Counted from the first letter of the stretch, positions 1 through 13,686 are shown. The stretch is 64,000 bases of DNA from Clytia hemisphaerica (GCA_902728285.1 CACVBU010001128.1:399531-463530), one strand, 5' to 3'. Notes: generated by a model from the sequence alone, not told the origin. Numbers and translations: made by a program.

Positions 1-3000
1 GAGAAAGTTTCCTCCTGCATGAATTGCCATCAAGCTTTCAGCATGGTACGACATTCAACATTTTCTTTTAATCAACAAATTTGGAACTATGTAAAACCAT
101 TCGTTTAGCCTCATTGGCCTTCCTTGGGATTGGAATCAAATTTATGTGGCCGGGCTAAAAATTGCAAAAAGTCGTTAGTGTTGAAAGGGCCGGCGTAATA
201 AAAGGGCCGATAAGGTATAAGGTATATAGCCTTGAAATTAACGTGAATTTTATTTGCTTTTTCAAAGACACGACGGCTGGTTTTAATTAAGGGGTTTTTA
301 TTGACACGAAATTCTTCAATTCGTATTAATAAAAGGACTAGTAATATTCGTGTAATAAAGTATTTAATCAGTCGAATGAGCTGAACCTCAACCTCCTATT
401 TGTTTTTTCTAGTTCAACCGGCGTCACCATTGCAGACATTGTGGCCGTGTAGTTTGCGCAACGTGCTCCACTTATTTCTGTCTTATGGCTGGTTTCCAAA
501 GAAAAGAAAGAGCCTGTCGCCCATGCTACTATTACCTCGAAAAGTGAGTATCGGAAAGCTTTGATGTATATTTTTTTCAATCAAATGTCTTCTAACTATG
601 TTCTTATCCAGTTCTTAGTTCCAAAAAAGCTTTTATAATTTGTTCCAGTTTATAAAAGATTCAACATCGGGTGGCTCAGCTACCTTTAATGGTTAAAAAG
701 TTAGCATTCATCAAAAGAATCTTGATAAAAGAATTTCATCGTTTGGTAGCTACTACTAAATGATTATGTTATTTTATTTTTTAGTATTCCGCTTCCAAAT
801 GAACCATCCTCCAAATTCGGTAATTTCACTTCCAAACTATTAGTCTTTACTGAAATGAATTCAATTGGAGTCAGCTTCCGCGTGCCAAGATCACTGGTAG
901 TATAGTATAGTGTCTCACTATTATGATATTGGAAAATTGTGTATTGTATTATCTCCAGAACTAGATTTAACCACGCCAAATATTTCTATCGATTATATGT
1001 CAAACTAAATGACAAATATAGTATACCCGTGGATATTCCATATAACGTGAAAGGGTTTCTTTCTCCTTGTTTTCTAGTTCGCTCTCAAAGTATGGATCGG
1101 ACAGTGGAAATTCCCAGCCCTCCACCCATGCAATCAATGGTTGATATGGATTGGTTCTTGTCCGCTGATGAGTCAGAAAATGTCAATGTGTTAGAGGACT
1201 TCCGATTTGAACAGGTTTGATTTTGACTTTGACTTTATCATTTTATCATCATTAATCCAAATATATTTGTGGTTTACACATCTACAATTTCATCCTTCCT
1301 TTCTCATAGGCTCCCAATGCATCCCTGTGTTTGGCCATCGTTGATTTGTACAGTAATTCGAAAGCTGCGTGTGGGTTGCTGTTAAAATTTTGTAATGATT
1401 TGTCGCAGTATCTGCAAGGACCAAACCCTGAAGTTGATGTCTCCATTGTGTCAGGGTAAAAAGAATTTTCATTTTCTTTAAGTTCTTTTAGCGATATTGT
1501 AAAAGGAGCTGAAAAATGGCTTCCATCAATTCTGATTGAAAACTTAGATAACTTTCGGTCCTGGATAAAGTATAGATATAGAAGATCCTCTATCCTACTG
1601 AACCTTTTATAAAACTTTCTACTTGAAAAATAAAGGATGGCTGGAAATTTAAAGTTAAATCTTACATTTTGTTCAACATCTTTCTTGTAGGATGATTGAG
1701 TTCATTTTGAATCAAGCCAAACTGAAATTCATGAAGAACAGCGATTTCGGTGGTGTTGAGCTGTGTGATACGTAAGACGAAATTCTTTGTGCATGGATAA
1801 TTTTAGTTTGCACGTTTCTGCTACTTACTGCTACCTACATAGATGTTTGTAAATCCAGGATTGGGGAATTTTTAGCTGCGCGCAATCATTTACTGAACAA
1901 AGTATGCTGCACTGCCGTCTGATTTTGGAATATAAATTGAGAGGACAAACTAATCTGCCATTTATGTTATACTGGTGACTTGCAGCCGAGGAATATATAT
2001 TTTGCACATTACGCTGTTTTCACTCTTTTCTTCTAGACATTTGTCACGAGTGGAGATTTTGAAGCTTCTATTAGAATCTAATTGGCACGATATACCAACG
2101 ATGCAAGAGTTTGCTCAGCCAGAAACCTTAAGGTGAGTTATCTTGGTGTGCTTTTGACGCGATCGTGATACGATTTTGATTATTATAGTATAATATTATA
2201 GATGGTGGTCAGAAACAGAAACCATGTTATCCATGTATCCATTGAGAACCTTCTTTCTCGTTATCCAGGAGGTTGCGTGACAAACTGATGGAAGGTGAAC
2301 GTTCCACACTTGCTTTGGAGATCACCAGTAAATGTGGCCTTGATGCCACGCCCGTGCATTTCTTGATGGGCGTGTCCAGGCTAAAATGTGGTCACCTAGA
2401 GAAAGCCAGGGAACATTTGTCTCGATGTTTAACTGTAAGCCGACTTCTATAATCAATATTCATGAGTTTCGGAACTTGATGATTGAGAACTTCACGAACT
2501 TCAAGAAAATCCAACCACAAATCTTTTTTTTTTTTGTATCTTCCTGCTCAGACAACAATCAATACTTACTACAGCCTTTGCTACTGAAGTCATCCAAAGA
2601 AAAGCACTTTTATATTTACCATATGTCGTTCGTTAAAGTGTCTGATTTACAGACCTCTACCCGTTTCCAGAGTGCCAACCAAAACAAAATTGAACCTCAT
2701 CTTCAACGGTGCGACGAAGACTAACCTACTAACCTTCAATCTTTCTTCCATAGCGAACATCAGGAGAGTCGACAACGTCCTTTGGACCCAACCATCATTA
2801 TTTACAACGAATCATTGACGTCATTGAAAACACACCTCTCATCGCTCTTTATCAAAGCGTAAGTCAATTAATGTCACCGGATTATATTTTACTCCCCAGA
2901 TTTACCTGTTGGAACCTTCGAATTTTTTTTCAAGCGTTATAAGCGTTGCCAAAATTTTTCTTTTACAGTTGAGTCTCCATAACTTGAACACCCAGGGTGG

Positions 3001-6000
3001 AGCACAAATCTGTTCGAATTAAGGAAATTTTGAGTTATGCAGTAAGGTTTATAAGGCATTGTTGAAGAAAACTTATTCGAGTTAAGGAGTTTCGAGATAT
3101 TGAGCTCTAGTTTAGACGGCCGACTTTCTGCCCTGCCTATTCTAATTGTTAGAGCAGGCAGAAAGTGGGCTCAAAGTTGGCAGTTAAAACCGTTGCTTGG
3201 AAAAGATTGAAAGAAGTCATTGCATTGACGTCAAAAGGTGGCAATGCATTGACTTTAGACAGCCCACTTTATGCCAACTTTAACTCACAATTAGAATAGG
3301 CAGGGCGAAAAGTGGGCCGTCTAAACCAGAGCTGAGACTCTACTGTATCAATTGTTCTTTCTTTCTTCATTATATTTAGCCGGAGGGAGCATCGATATCC
3401 TTGATCCTTCAAGACCAATTAAAGGTGAGTGGTCGTCACCAACATTTATCTTTTCTCTGTTAAACGTCATTGATCTGAATAAAAGAGTATAGGTAGATAA
3501 TTGCCTGAAAATAAGAAGTGTCCATCTATTTGTGTATATATTGGGAGTTTGTTTAAATTCAGAAATATCCCTTTTTTCGCTAATTTTTAATTGCTTGCTT
3601 TTTTAGAGTGTCTTCAAATGTACTATATTGAACTTACTTTCTTCGTGTAGAATGGCAATATGAAATGCACATTGGATAGCAAGCGATACACCGAGATTGT
3701 TTATTACCTCAAAGAGTATGGTTCGCATGGTCACATGATCAAATTCTTTGTACGAAATTATCTGATCAATGACGCCGTGCTCTACATCAGGGAAAAGGTT
3801 GGTAAAATATCTTTTCGTATTGCCTTACGTTAAAAAGTTTCATAAGAGATTCAATGTTATTTGCAACAAAATGGATTTCGGTGTTGTGTGCTTAGAATCC
3901 GAATTGGCCATGTACTTTTTAAAATCAATTTCGTAAATTTACATCGTAGATCAGTATTAGAAACATTCCAATGAAGAATTTTTATTGATTCCTTCTTTAG
4001 AAATGTTCACATGAACTCTTTACGGTACACGTCTTACAAACTTCATTCAAAGATGGCAGCTTCGAAGAACTTTGTGAGAAAATTCGAGCCAATGATCCAT
4101 CCTTTAAATTCTGGATGCCTTATTTCGCGTTCGCTTGCAAACATCTCGAGAAACACGGCAATTTCCATTCACTTTATGAAGTTCAGTTATTCATCAGGGT
4201 GAGTTTATTAGACTTTTAATCTTTTGATAGCGAGCACCTCATCAAAATCTGGATTTTTTATTCCGTTTTTTGGTGAATTCCACTCTGACGATTTTCGAAA
4301 AAAAGGAACTCTTTCAGAGGTGATGTCAAAAAATCTAATTTTCGGAGCCCGAAAACCTGGGCTCCAAACATTCGAAAAAGTGGAATAGACAGAACTGCGT
4401 ATATAAAAGCCGTGATATATGTATAGGCTAATCTTTGAATGTTTCTTTGAAAATTTTATATTTGAAAATTTATTTCCTTATTCACAGGATTTTTTTCGAG
4501 CAGCACTTACATGCGTTCGCTTTTACCTGGGTACAGCTGGTCGCCCGCCAACCTCGTACTCAGACCTCTCCCGTCGTTTGGTTTACCTTCAAAAAGCCGC
4601 GCAACATTTAGAGCACCTTATCAAGGAGCGCACAACTCGATCTTCCTTCGTCAGCCATGTTGGATCCTCGTTCCTAGGTGACGACAAAGCGGTAGCCAAT
4701 CAAGAAATACCGACCAGTAAATTAAAGCAACACTTGAATACAGTGAACTTGCAGAATGACGTCACGATCTTTTTAAACACCAAAGCTTCAGAGACTGGCG
4801 CTAGGGCGGTTTCTCCGACGGGACCGATTCCGACTTTGTTTGGAAATGGAAAAGAGAGAACAGAATTGATTGTTTCCGTAAGAAAATTAAGGTTTTTTTT
4901 AATTTCCATTTCAAATGTACCATTGAAATCGTATCTGGTCGAGATTTGTAAAATAGGATTTTTTTTCTAGATATTTAAATCACTTTGTCACTTGCCTTTT
5001 GTGTTTTAATTTTCTTTGTTGGGCATAACATTTTTGGACCTACCCCGGTGGAGGTCCTATAAATTAACCCGTGTTCGTTAGTTAGTTCGTTCGTTAGTAC
5101 GTTAGTTACCAACTTTTCTCGAGATTGGCTCATTCAATTTTCAATTTTCATTGATTTTTTGCACAAAGGTGCATTACTATAAACCCTCGAATGTGACGGA
5201 GCCCGATTTTCGAAAAAAAAAATTTTCCGGCCGGTAGAACCGGAAATGTCCCGAAAAAAGCGGTTTTTTGAGATTTTCTCGAGATTTTATCATTAGTTTT
5301 TTGCGATTTTTTGCACATAGATGCACATTAGTACTGCCGAAAAGGTGTCGAAAACCGTTTGCCGAAAAAAAAATTTTTCCGGTCTGTAGAACCGGAAATG
5401 TGCCGGAAATCGTCGTTTTTTCACATTTCCGTCACATTTTTTCAACTTATTTAATTGTTTCTTTACAGAAAAATGTTCTTTATGATGATGCCCAAAACTT
5501 AGCATCGTTTGATTTCCAAAAAAAATCATCCTTTGAATCCGGAACTCCTTAAAAATCGCCGGAACAGCCGAAAACCGGCGTAAAACGGTTTTCCTTCATT
5601 TTTTCAACTTATACTCGACAGATTTTCATGATTTTTTGCACAATGATGTAAAATGGCAATGCCCAAAATGTGACAGAGCCCAATTTTCGAAAAAGAAATT
5701 TTCCGGCCGCTAGAACCGGAAATGTCCCGAAAAAAGCGGTTTTTTGAGATTTTCTCGAGATTTTCTCATTAGTTTTTTGCGATTTTTTGCACATAGATGC
5801 ACATTAGTACTGCCGAAAAGGTGTCGAAAACCGTTTGTCGAAAAAAAATTTTTTCCGGTCTGTAGAACCGGAAATGTGCCGGAAATCGTCGTTTTTTCAC
5901 ATTTCCGTCACATTTTTTCAACTTATTTAATTGTTTCTTTACAGAAAAATGTTCTTTATGATGATGCCCAAAACTTAGCATCGTTTGATTTCCAAAAAAA

Positions 6001-9000
6001 TCATCCTTTGAATCCGGAACTCCTTAAAAGTCGCCGGAACAGCCGAAAACCGGCGTAAAACGGTTTTCCTTCATTTTTTCAACTTATACTCGACAGATTT
6101 TCATGATTTTTTGCACAATGATGTAAAATGGCAATGCCCAAAATGTGACTCCTCAATCTGTGATGAAATAATGAAAACTGAAAACTGAATGTTTTTTTTA
6201 CTTCAGTTTTAATTTTCTCTCTGATTGATTAAATTGTCGATATTATTTTTCTTTCACCGTTAAACATCGATGCGTTTCTTAATTGCTTTCTCCGTTCCAA
6301 TAGATATATAAATCGAAATTTAAAATTATACATTACTTCCATTAAATTCTAATTATTCGTTTTATAGGTAGGTCCATTAAAGTATTACTTGTTATTCTTT
6401 CTTTTTTCTCTTCAGTTGATCATTCGGTCGGTGGATGAAGCGTTGCCGCTGGCTTCTCGGATCATCCAGGTAGGTGGATTGTTGGTTATTGAGCCAAAGT
6501 AAGGGGAAAACCAAATCCTTTTATAATCCTCACAGGACGGTTTATAACCTACTAGACGTCCTTTAAATTTCCTCGTGATTCGGATTAAGCTTATATAATT
6601 TTTTTGTTTTTTTGTTTTTTTTGGACCTACCCCGGTGGAGGTCCTATAAATTAACCTCTGTTCGTCCGTTCGTTCGTTCGTTCGTTACCAACTTTTCTCG
6701 AGATTGGTTTATTAGTTTTTTCTGATTTTTTGCACAAAGATGTGTAACTATAAACTCTCGAATGTGACGGAGCCCGATTTTCGAAAAAAAAAAATTTTGG
6801 CCCAATTTGGGCCAAAAAACGGCTAAAAAATGGGTTTTTTGGACTTTGTGAAAAATTGGAATATTAATTTTTTTAAATCTTCTGCATGAAAGTAGGGTAC
6901 CATCATAAGTAAAAGATGGCTCATGCAGGATTTTGCAAAAAAATTTGTTGGCTCAAAAAAACGCATGTTTATCTATAACAATCACTATTAATAAGCATAC
7001 ATCAATGTTCTTAGTCAAATTACTCAATTTTTTTTATGAGATAGATGTTTTTTTTGCGCTCATGAGGGCTTACTTTTGAAGAATATGTGTGTTTAGACAT
7101 GAAATTTTGGTTGCTTGGCGTCTTTTTATAGAAAAACTGGCCAAATACGATATTTTTTTATAAGCACATTATCAATTACTTAGGTATTAGCTTTTCTCGA
7201 GATTGGCTCTTTCATTCTTTATGATTTTTTGCACAAAGATGCATAACTATAAACCCTCGAATGTGACGGAGCCCGATATTTGAAAAAAAAATTTGGGAGT
7301 AAATTTCAGCTAAAAAACGGCTTTTTTGCATGAAAGTAGGTAAAAAAAAGAATTTTTCAGCTCAAAAAACGCATCTTTATCTATAAGAATCACTATTAAT
7401 AAGCAGACATTAATGTTCTTAGTCAAATTACTCATTTTTTTGACGAGATGAATGTTTTTTTTTGCTCACAAAGTCTTGAATATGAAAGAGTATTTCAAGA
7501 GCATGAAATCTTGGTTTCTAAAAGTTTTTTTATAACAATAAAAACAAACGACTAATTTTAATAGAACGTCAATATTCGTGTTCTGAATGATTGTTTAATG
7601 GTCACGTCACGTAGATATCAATTATATTTGTTAAATGCACAACCAGGTAGGTCCATAAAAGTATCACCTGTTCTTTTAATATTTTGCACAAAATTTTGTA
7701 TAACCCCGAATGTAAAAGAGCTTTTTCAGATTTTCAGTAATGATAGTTTCAAATAGCATAACAGACGTTTGATGTCTGTGAAAAACTAACCCTGAACAAA
7801 GCCACTAGCCTATTGGAAAAATTGGTCAAAAAATCGCCCCTGATGAGAAAAGTACCCTTGAACTTCATTTCTATTGTAAAGATCTAATGAACTGAGAGTA
7901 AGCCAAAAAAACTTTTAACCAAGCCAAAGAAATGTTATAATTGCCGCTGTCTACAGAATTCGCGGATATCTCGTGAATGTTGCAAACGCGGCGATTTCAA
8001 CTAAGTATAGTGTGTTTTTTTCGCCGCTGCTGGACTTAATCTCTCCTTCAATTTTGACGTATTGTCTTTCCCAACATAGAATCCTTCACATGAATAAAAT
8101 GTCTGACGTTATGTACCTACATGTTCAAGCAATGAGAACTTAAATTGCAATTTTATCATGAAAGTGCTGTGAATACGACGCGGCATAAATTCAAATATCT
8201 GCAAAACTCGTTTACTTTTCTTTATTCTATGATCTAGATTAGAATAAGATTACATATATCGTTGTTCTCTTCCTTTCAGGAGTTCAAGCTACCCTCGTCA
8301 CCTATCTTCGGTCGAGCGGCCGTTCGTTTGGCACATGACCAAAAGTACTCACGTGTGACGAGTGTGTTGCAAAACATTGAGAAGAATGGGATGATAAACA
8401 CTGTTGAGAAAGATGATATTTTGTTGAAAGTCATAAAAGTCGTTGTGCAGAAAACAAACGCCAAAGATGCGGCGCAATTCATCAAACAAATACGCGGTGA
8501 ACCTTCAAAGGTAAAATGCTTGTTGGCGGTGAATCCACAGATATGTAAAGCCCGAAGGGCTAGATGGAGTGTTTTAAGCTTTCCCTAACAAAACAAAGTG
8601 AACATCGCAAAAAAAGTATATTGTTTTCGAAAATCAACGAAGCTTCTGATTGGTCAAGCGCTGAAATTCGTTTGTAATATCACACGACCTAGGTAGTAGC
8701 AGTTGTGATGTTGTTTTGGGGGGCGTTGTAATCTGTTAGACCACCTTTGCCCATTCTGGATTTTGTTATTAACAACTTGGTTTCTGCATTCACCTTACTG
8801 GGGATTAAAGAATTTATGTTTAAAAAAGAAGAATTAGTATAAAGCAACAAAAGTGCTAAGCATGTAAAAAAAGTTTTTCTAAAAATATTAGAGAGGTATA
8901 ATAAGTAAGTGTTTTATAGTAAAAGCGGATTTCAGGAGATCGTGAAGAGAGCTTGGATATAAAAAATAAATAATTTAAACTAAAAGATTATTGGCTATTG

Positions 9001-9719
9001 TAAAAAGATAACATACGGGTTAAAAGAATACTTTGGTTTGTATTACTAAAACGTAATATATGTGCGTTGCGTGTGTATAGTGGGATATCACATGACTTAT
9101 GTAGTGTTTCCTACCGAACCGCGTTTCAGCTAAAGCATTTTGGACTTTACAGAAATCTTTGGGTGAATCGTCATTTCATTTGTTATAAAATTCACAGAGA
9201 ATAGTCCAACGTATAATTAATAAGTTCCCTTGTAGAGAGTTTTCGCATGGTTTATTTAGATTTCAGATCTGACTTTTCAGATATTTAAATCCTGATCAAA
9301 GACCCCCTAAAACGCTGGTTTAAAGGCCTATGTATTTTTTTAAACACGAGATTCTCAATACTTATCGTAAGTACAAACCTGTATTTTATGAGCTACCAGC
9401 ATTTCAGAGGTCATATACTGAAATTCAAGAAATTACAAGATTTTTTATTGCACGATTTGTCAGGTCTTAGTCAGCTTCATAATGTTAATTTCATCATTTT
9501 CAGATCAACGCATTCATCATATGTGGACGTCTTCGCGATGCTTACTTGGAAGCTGTCAAGAAAGAGCGGGTCAACGAAATCCAACGCATTTTAGATGCTG
9601 CACGCCAAGCCACCAATCAAAAGAGTATGGTTGATATCTGTGAAAAATGGCTCAAAAATTATCACGGAAATCAACTGAGAAAAGAACAAGCTTTGAACCA
9701 ATCAAAAGCTAGCCGGTAA
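1..9719 (+). CDS. ZFYVE26: Spastizin (zinc finger FYVE domain-containing protein 26), 3' part
   Basis: Spastizin binds PI3P through a FYVE finger and works with spatacsin and AP-5 in lysosome reformation, with roles in autophagy and cytokinesis (family knowledge). Exons: 1-45 (continues to the left), 413-543, 785-819 (short, least certain), 1078-1214, 1310-1455, 1691-1771, 2037-2132, 2269-2434, 2754-2858, 3380-3424, 3651-3797, 4001-4198, 4488-4877, 6416-6469, 8280-8510, 9504-9719 (TAA). Every junction is GT-AG and the phases join. At 2269 an acceptor 3 nt downstream is also possible. The first two exons give the FYVE finger, with the CxxC of SSCMNCHQAF and the signature RRHHCRHCG. After it come about 680 residues matching the spastizin C-terminus in order, with landmarks such as NPEVDVSI, AALTCVRFYL and PIPTLFGN. 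The visible part is about 740 residues, near the length of the human protein from FYVE to stop. Introns at 4878-6415 and 6470-8279 each hold a large repeat copy. Confidence 0.93.
2964..3347. mobile_element. TACAGTTGAGTCTC-ended MITE in ZFYVE26, itself hit by a second MITE
   Basis: The left end TACAGTTGAGTCTCC and the right end GAGACTCTACTGTA are inverted. The inside carries TTCGAGTTAAGGAG-type blocks also seen near 42081-42226 and 42884-43024, so this is a dispersed family. The nested element is at 3111-3325. Confidence 0.65.
3111..3325. mobile_element. TTTAGACGGCC-ended MITE nested inside 2964-3347
   Basis: The left end is TTTAGACGGCCGACTTTC and the right end GAAAAGTGGGCCGTCTAAA. The arms continue inverted through CTGCCTATTCTAATTGT. 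A second internal inverted pair (GGCAGAAAGTGGGC) follows. Noncoding. Confidence 0.7.
5036..6393 (+). mobile_element. GGACCTACC-family repeat, copy 1, with a 476-bp internal tandem duplication
   Basis: Left end GGACCTACCCCGGTGGAGGT, right end GGTAGGTCC at 6367-6375 followed by ATTAAAGTATTACTTGTT. A unit of about 476 bases (beginning near GTGACGGAGCCCGATTTTCG at about 5195, and again near 5671) is repeated nearly identically. Open frames inside each unit are repeat by-products. The polypyrimidine tract and acceptor of ZFYVE26 exon 6416-6469 lie just beyond the right end. Confidence 0.75.
6623..7672 (+). mobile_element. GGACCTACC-family repeat, copy 2
   Basis: Begins GGACCTACCCCGGTGGAGGT with a (TTCG)n tract at about 6658-6688 and ends AACCAGGTAGGTCCATAAAA. 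The internal blocks (ATGAAAGTAGG, AATCACTATTAATAAGC) recur twice within the copy and are shared with copies 4 and 5. Noncoding. Confidence 0.75.
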
Positions 9720-11578
9720 CGTCTATTATTGTTTGATTTCACACGGTGTAACGCAGTGATTAAGTTCATTTTTCAAGCTTATTTCTAAGAAGTATTTTTT
9801 CATAACTAACTCTGCTGGAAAAACTGAAAATAATAAGGGTAGAAATTCCCCTCGAGTATTCGAAAAATCCCTTCAAATTTTTAACTTAAACTATTTAGGT
9901 TTCTTTTTCGGAAAGAAATTAGGACATCTCAAAAATTTGTATCACTGGGTTTTTTATTCTCGATGATATTCCTAATCCTAATCCCTTTTGAAAAGTGAAA
10001 GTAAACAAGTTCCGTATAATCGAGGGAGATTTTACCATTGTTTAGTAAGTGAGCAGATGCAAATGGAAAATGTGGAACATGTTGAGGTTCGTCCAATAAC
10101 CGCGAGTCTACTGTAAATGTTTTTCTTTAATTTCTCAATATTATTACTTAATAGAATTTTATTGGGCTTGTTTAAAAAGCTCTTAGATTTCATGCCACAT
10201 GACTCTAAACACTTAAATCTTTTGTATATATATAAGATAACCTAGCTATAAAATGTGATTGAAATTATTATAGTGATGTGATCCAAAAATTTCAGGGGGG
10301 TACAGACACAGGGTACTTACCCATAGCCAGGTGGTGGTGTTTATCTTTGCATTTCAAAAAAGTTAGTACCCGGTACTACTTTGGGGGTGAGGGTGTGTAT
10401 TTTTCACTCTTCAAGCAAGTACAGGATACTATTTGGGTACTTTTTCACAGAATTTTGCTGTTTTTCAATAAAAAAAGTAGTTTGTTGTAATATTTTGACT
10501 TTTTCAAATATAAAATTTTTTGATTTGAAATATTTTTAATCGACAATTTTTTTTACTCTTTCGAGAAATTTTTTGATTTTTTTGAGACAAAACTTCCAAA
10601 ATGGTCAAGAAGTGTGTGATGAAAATCAAAGGACAAAAGCTTCTGACTCCATCATTGATAGTTTGCTTGAATTAAATGTCAATTTTCAGTCTGAAAAACT
10701 TTTAACAATAGTACCCCTCTCTTGGTCTAATCTGTGAAATTTAAGATTTTAGGGGTGGTATCCCTATTTTTTACAGCAAAAATGAAGTAGTACCCGGTAC
10801 TAAATATGGGTGGGTGGTACTAAACAAAATTTTAGTAAAAAATCAAGTTAGTACCCTATGGGTTAGTGCCCTGCCTCTGTACCCCATCCCCCCCTGAAAA
10901 TTTCAACATTTAAAAACAAAGACATTATTTTTTATAAAAAATTTTCTTAATTTGAATTTGAAAGGTTAAGCTTCCCATCATCATAAGTTAATAGTATTTT
11001 GAATATTCTTTCATAATCAGATTTGACGATATATCTGATTTACACTAAATTTACATTAAAAATGACAAAGGAATGTAATAAATAATGCTAGGGATTGTAG
11101 ATAATTATTTTTTGAATTTTTCTCATATAGTTCTTTTGTATCACGTTTTTATAAAAGTTTCGAATTTAAATTTAGATGCATTTTGAGAATGGTCGATAGA
11201 TAATATATTTTGTACTGTAAATTCTTATAAATTACGAATTTATTTTTTGCTTCGCTTTACCATCTAAACGACAATTACGCCAAAAAATATTCAAAAAATT
11301 ATCAGATCCATAGTATTTCATTTTATTTCACTTTGAGCCTTCGAGCCTTAATGGAGAACAATTCACCGAAATTTTGAAACATTTTCAAGCATGTTTTTCA
11401 AGAGACATCAGTTTTGACATTATTTTCTCAATATCAAAGACTGGCTACTTCACCATAAGCTAAGCTGTATGCATTAACTTCATTTTCCCTTTTAGATTGA
11501 ACATCTCCCCATACCATCCATTTGAAACTGTATGAGTTTTAGTATGTTTCACCTTCAATTTTCCTTAGAGCTCGACTG
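9720..11578. other. Intergenic, convergent 3' ends of ZFYVE26 and Bcl-2-like gene A
   Basis: No gene is visible. The stretch holds the 3' UTRs of two convergent genes and one inverted-repeat element (10293-10896). A TTTATT at 11322-11327 would read as AATAAA on the minus strand about 250 nt past the stop of gene A and may be its poly(A) signal. The rest is AT-rich sequence with no coding character that I recognise. Confidence 0.6.
10293..10896. mobile_element. CAGGGGGG-ended inverted-repeat element with 7-bp target duplication
   Basis: The left end reads CAGGGGGGTACAGACACAGG. The right end, reverse complemented, reads CAGGGGGGGATGGGGTACAG, so the ends are inverted repeats. The flanks are identical: AAAATTT at 10286-10292 and again at 10897-10903. 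The interior is rich in GTACCCGGTAC-like motifs and has no transposase reading frame, so this is a non-autonomous (MITE-like) element. It shares end structure with 37392-38405. Confidence 0.75.
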
Positions 11579-13686
11579 TTATGTTTTCATGCTACTATAG
11601 ACGAGACCAATACCACCCACAGCAAAAGCAGCTAACCCAAACGGTGTCCAATTCTTATCATCTTCACCTCCAACCAATCGATCGAAATCTTCACCAACTC
11701 TCTGATCGTCACCAGATTCATTGACTTCCCCATTGTTTGATTGTTGTGTTTGTACTGTTGTGAAGATTGGCTCATCTTCCTCACTTACGCCGAGTTCTTC
11801 CTGCAAATATGAATGTTCAAAAATTATAAAAGCATTTTTATTTACGCACAATCAGAACACTCACTATCAATTCAATTGCATTCCCCATTAAAAGAAATAT
11901 GGAGGCATTTGACAATTGTCAAGTTGCAAGTTGATTCTTATGCTGATAGAATGTATGGTCTTTCGAGTCATGGGAGATGGATTTAAAGTGTCTTGCACCA
12001 TAAGTTTAAAGAGACGTTCTCTTACCCAACCCTTTCCTTCTTTGAAAGGTGATTCATCAGCATTCTCGGTGAAAAACTTGGTCGAATGATCCACCAACTC
12101 CTCCAGTTGTGTTTCATTCAAATTCCCTTCAACCATGGTCTCTTTCACTAAGTTTAAAACCATTGCCAAACCTGATAAAGTTCCACGACCCGGTAAAGTG
12201 GCTACATCGTAGACGGTTCGTGCAACTGTTGAGAATAGATCGTACGTGATAGAGTTTGTAGCTTGGATAGGATTCAGCAGATCACCGATAGATTTGGCTA
12301 ACACCTCACCGTGGTGATTCATAATGTCTTGGCTGATCTTCTCCAGTTTTTGAACAGCCATCGTTTCTGGTGTGAAAAGGTTGGATTCTGCCAATTGCAA
12401 AGCAAAGCTTCGTCGAGGTAGTGTTAATCGGAGATTGTTTTGTGGCGACTTATTTGTCAGTGTGGTTGTTGATGAATGTAGAAATGCACTGGAAATGAAA
12501 GAGTTAGAGATTGTTGTTTTGATTTTTCAATAACAAGTTATCGAAAGTAATCCCAATTTTTGGCTCAGTGCTAGAGCTGTCAAGGATTTTCAAAATTTCA
12601 ATCTAGAAGTTACTTATGGATTTTAAGCCAAAATAGCTTGACATCTGTTTAGTTTTCCAATTCGTTTCATGCCCAAAATACCTCACCATAGGTATCAAAA
12701 TGCCCCTAATAGGTTTCTTGGTTGCTATGGCCAGTTCCAGGGCTATGGTTGCTAGGGCAAAGAGCTTATTCTCATTTTAGGGGCTAGGTCCTTTAGCAGC
12801 TTGGTTGCTCAATCAAAATAATTTCAAGTCACAGAGTGGAGAAGGCAAAACAATATTCTTACGTCTTTTCAGATTGTAGTGGAGTTGCATCAAATGATTG
12901 CCTCGGCGAAATCTCCCCTGCTTGTGCTTGTGTAGTAAATTCTTCAGGAAGGCTTTCTAGAGCGGAGATATCCAGATTAGTAACCAAACACTCTTCAATG
13001 AAATCAGAACTTGTGATAATTTTCGGGATGACATTGACGGTTGGTTTGTTTTTCTCTTCTTCTACGTGCTCTTTAATCCATTGTATCAAAGGTTGTTTCA
13101 TTTCTTCAAACTTTCGTTTCATTAGTTGATATTGTTGTGACGTCAGATCACTCGTACTTCTTTTGATGGTTCCTCGACCATTTTTCTGGTAATCGTCCAA
13201 CTCTTGGCGATCTTTTTCACCTAATGTAATGGTCTTTGATTTACTGACTTTCCTCTCCCTTTTGACTTGTCGTTTATTGGTGCTTTGTTCTCCTTTAGTT
13301 TTACTGCTCTCATTATTCGTTTCAAATTTATCAACAATTACGCCCTCTTTTATAACGTTCACTACTGGTTGACTTGTTTTTCGTTTCACATTCAACCTTG
13401 GTGTTGAGATTTGAAGGAATTCCAATACAATCAATTTTGTTTCTTTCTCAAAAAGTTCTAGTTCGGTTGCACCAGGTACAAGTGTGTGTCTTCTTCGGGA
13501 GCACAAACAATCTTTGTGTCCGCCGTTTGTCGAAACTTTCTTGCTTCCGAAACTGTGATTATTTTGCCGGCATCGAAAAGGATCCAAGGTGTTTGGAATC
13601 TGTTCTGTGTTCCTACGTTTTGAAAGATATAACGATGGGTTCTCTGTCAGCTCTAAAGAGGCCATGTTTTTCTCAAAGAGGTCCAT
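11579..13686 (-). CDS. Bcl-2 family-like protein A, tail-anchored, long N-terminal extension
   Basis: Exons in coding order: 13686-12863, 12488-12026, 11800-11579; phases join and give about 502 residues. The ATG at 13686 has A at -3, G at +4 and an in-frame TAG 6 nt upstream, so the start is well supported. Residues ~82-92 (ETKLIVLEFLQ) look like a BH4 helix. A charged, probably disordered stretch follows. The Bcl-2 core spans about 310-429: LFTPETMAVQKLEKISQ, a BH3-like KSIGDLL (compare KRIGDEL of BAX), a BH1 region LSGLAMVL, then FFTEN and a BH2 ending in KGW, with an intron directly after that Trp. After an acidic linker, WTPFGLAAFAVGGIGLVYSS and a short basic tail form a C-terminal anchor, as on outer-mitochondrial Bcl-2 proteins. 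The usual BH1 NWGR is lost. Paralogue of the gene at 15905-21363. Pro- or anti-apoptotic sense cannot be told. An alternative is a Bcl-2 fold protein with a non-apoptotic role. Confidence 0.82.

Noticed and set aside
785..907. Longer version of the third ZFYVE26 exon (to about 894)
   Set aside because: Ending at 894 gives phase 0, which does not join the next exon; ending at 819 (GTAATT donor) gives the needed phase 1.
5268..6058. Two similar plus-strand frames 476 bases apart and their minus-strand mirrors
   Set aside because: They are by-products of a tandem duplication inside a noncoding repeat; similar peptides recur in other copies of the family.
11888..12025. Continuation of the gene A core frame past GKGW
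   Set aside because: A GTAAGA donor follows the Trp codon, and the downstream exon 11800-11579 joins in phase and aligns with gene B.
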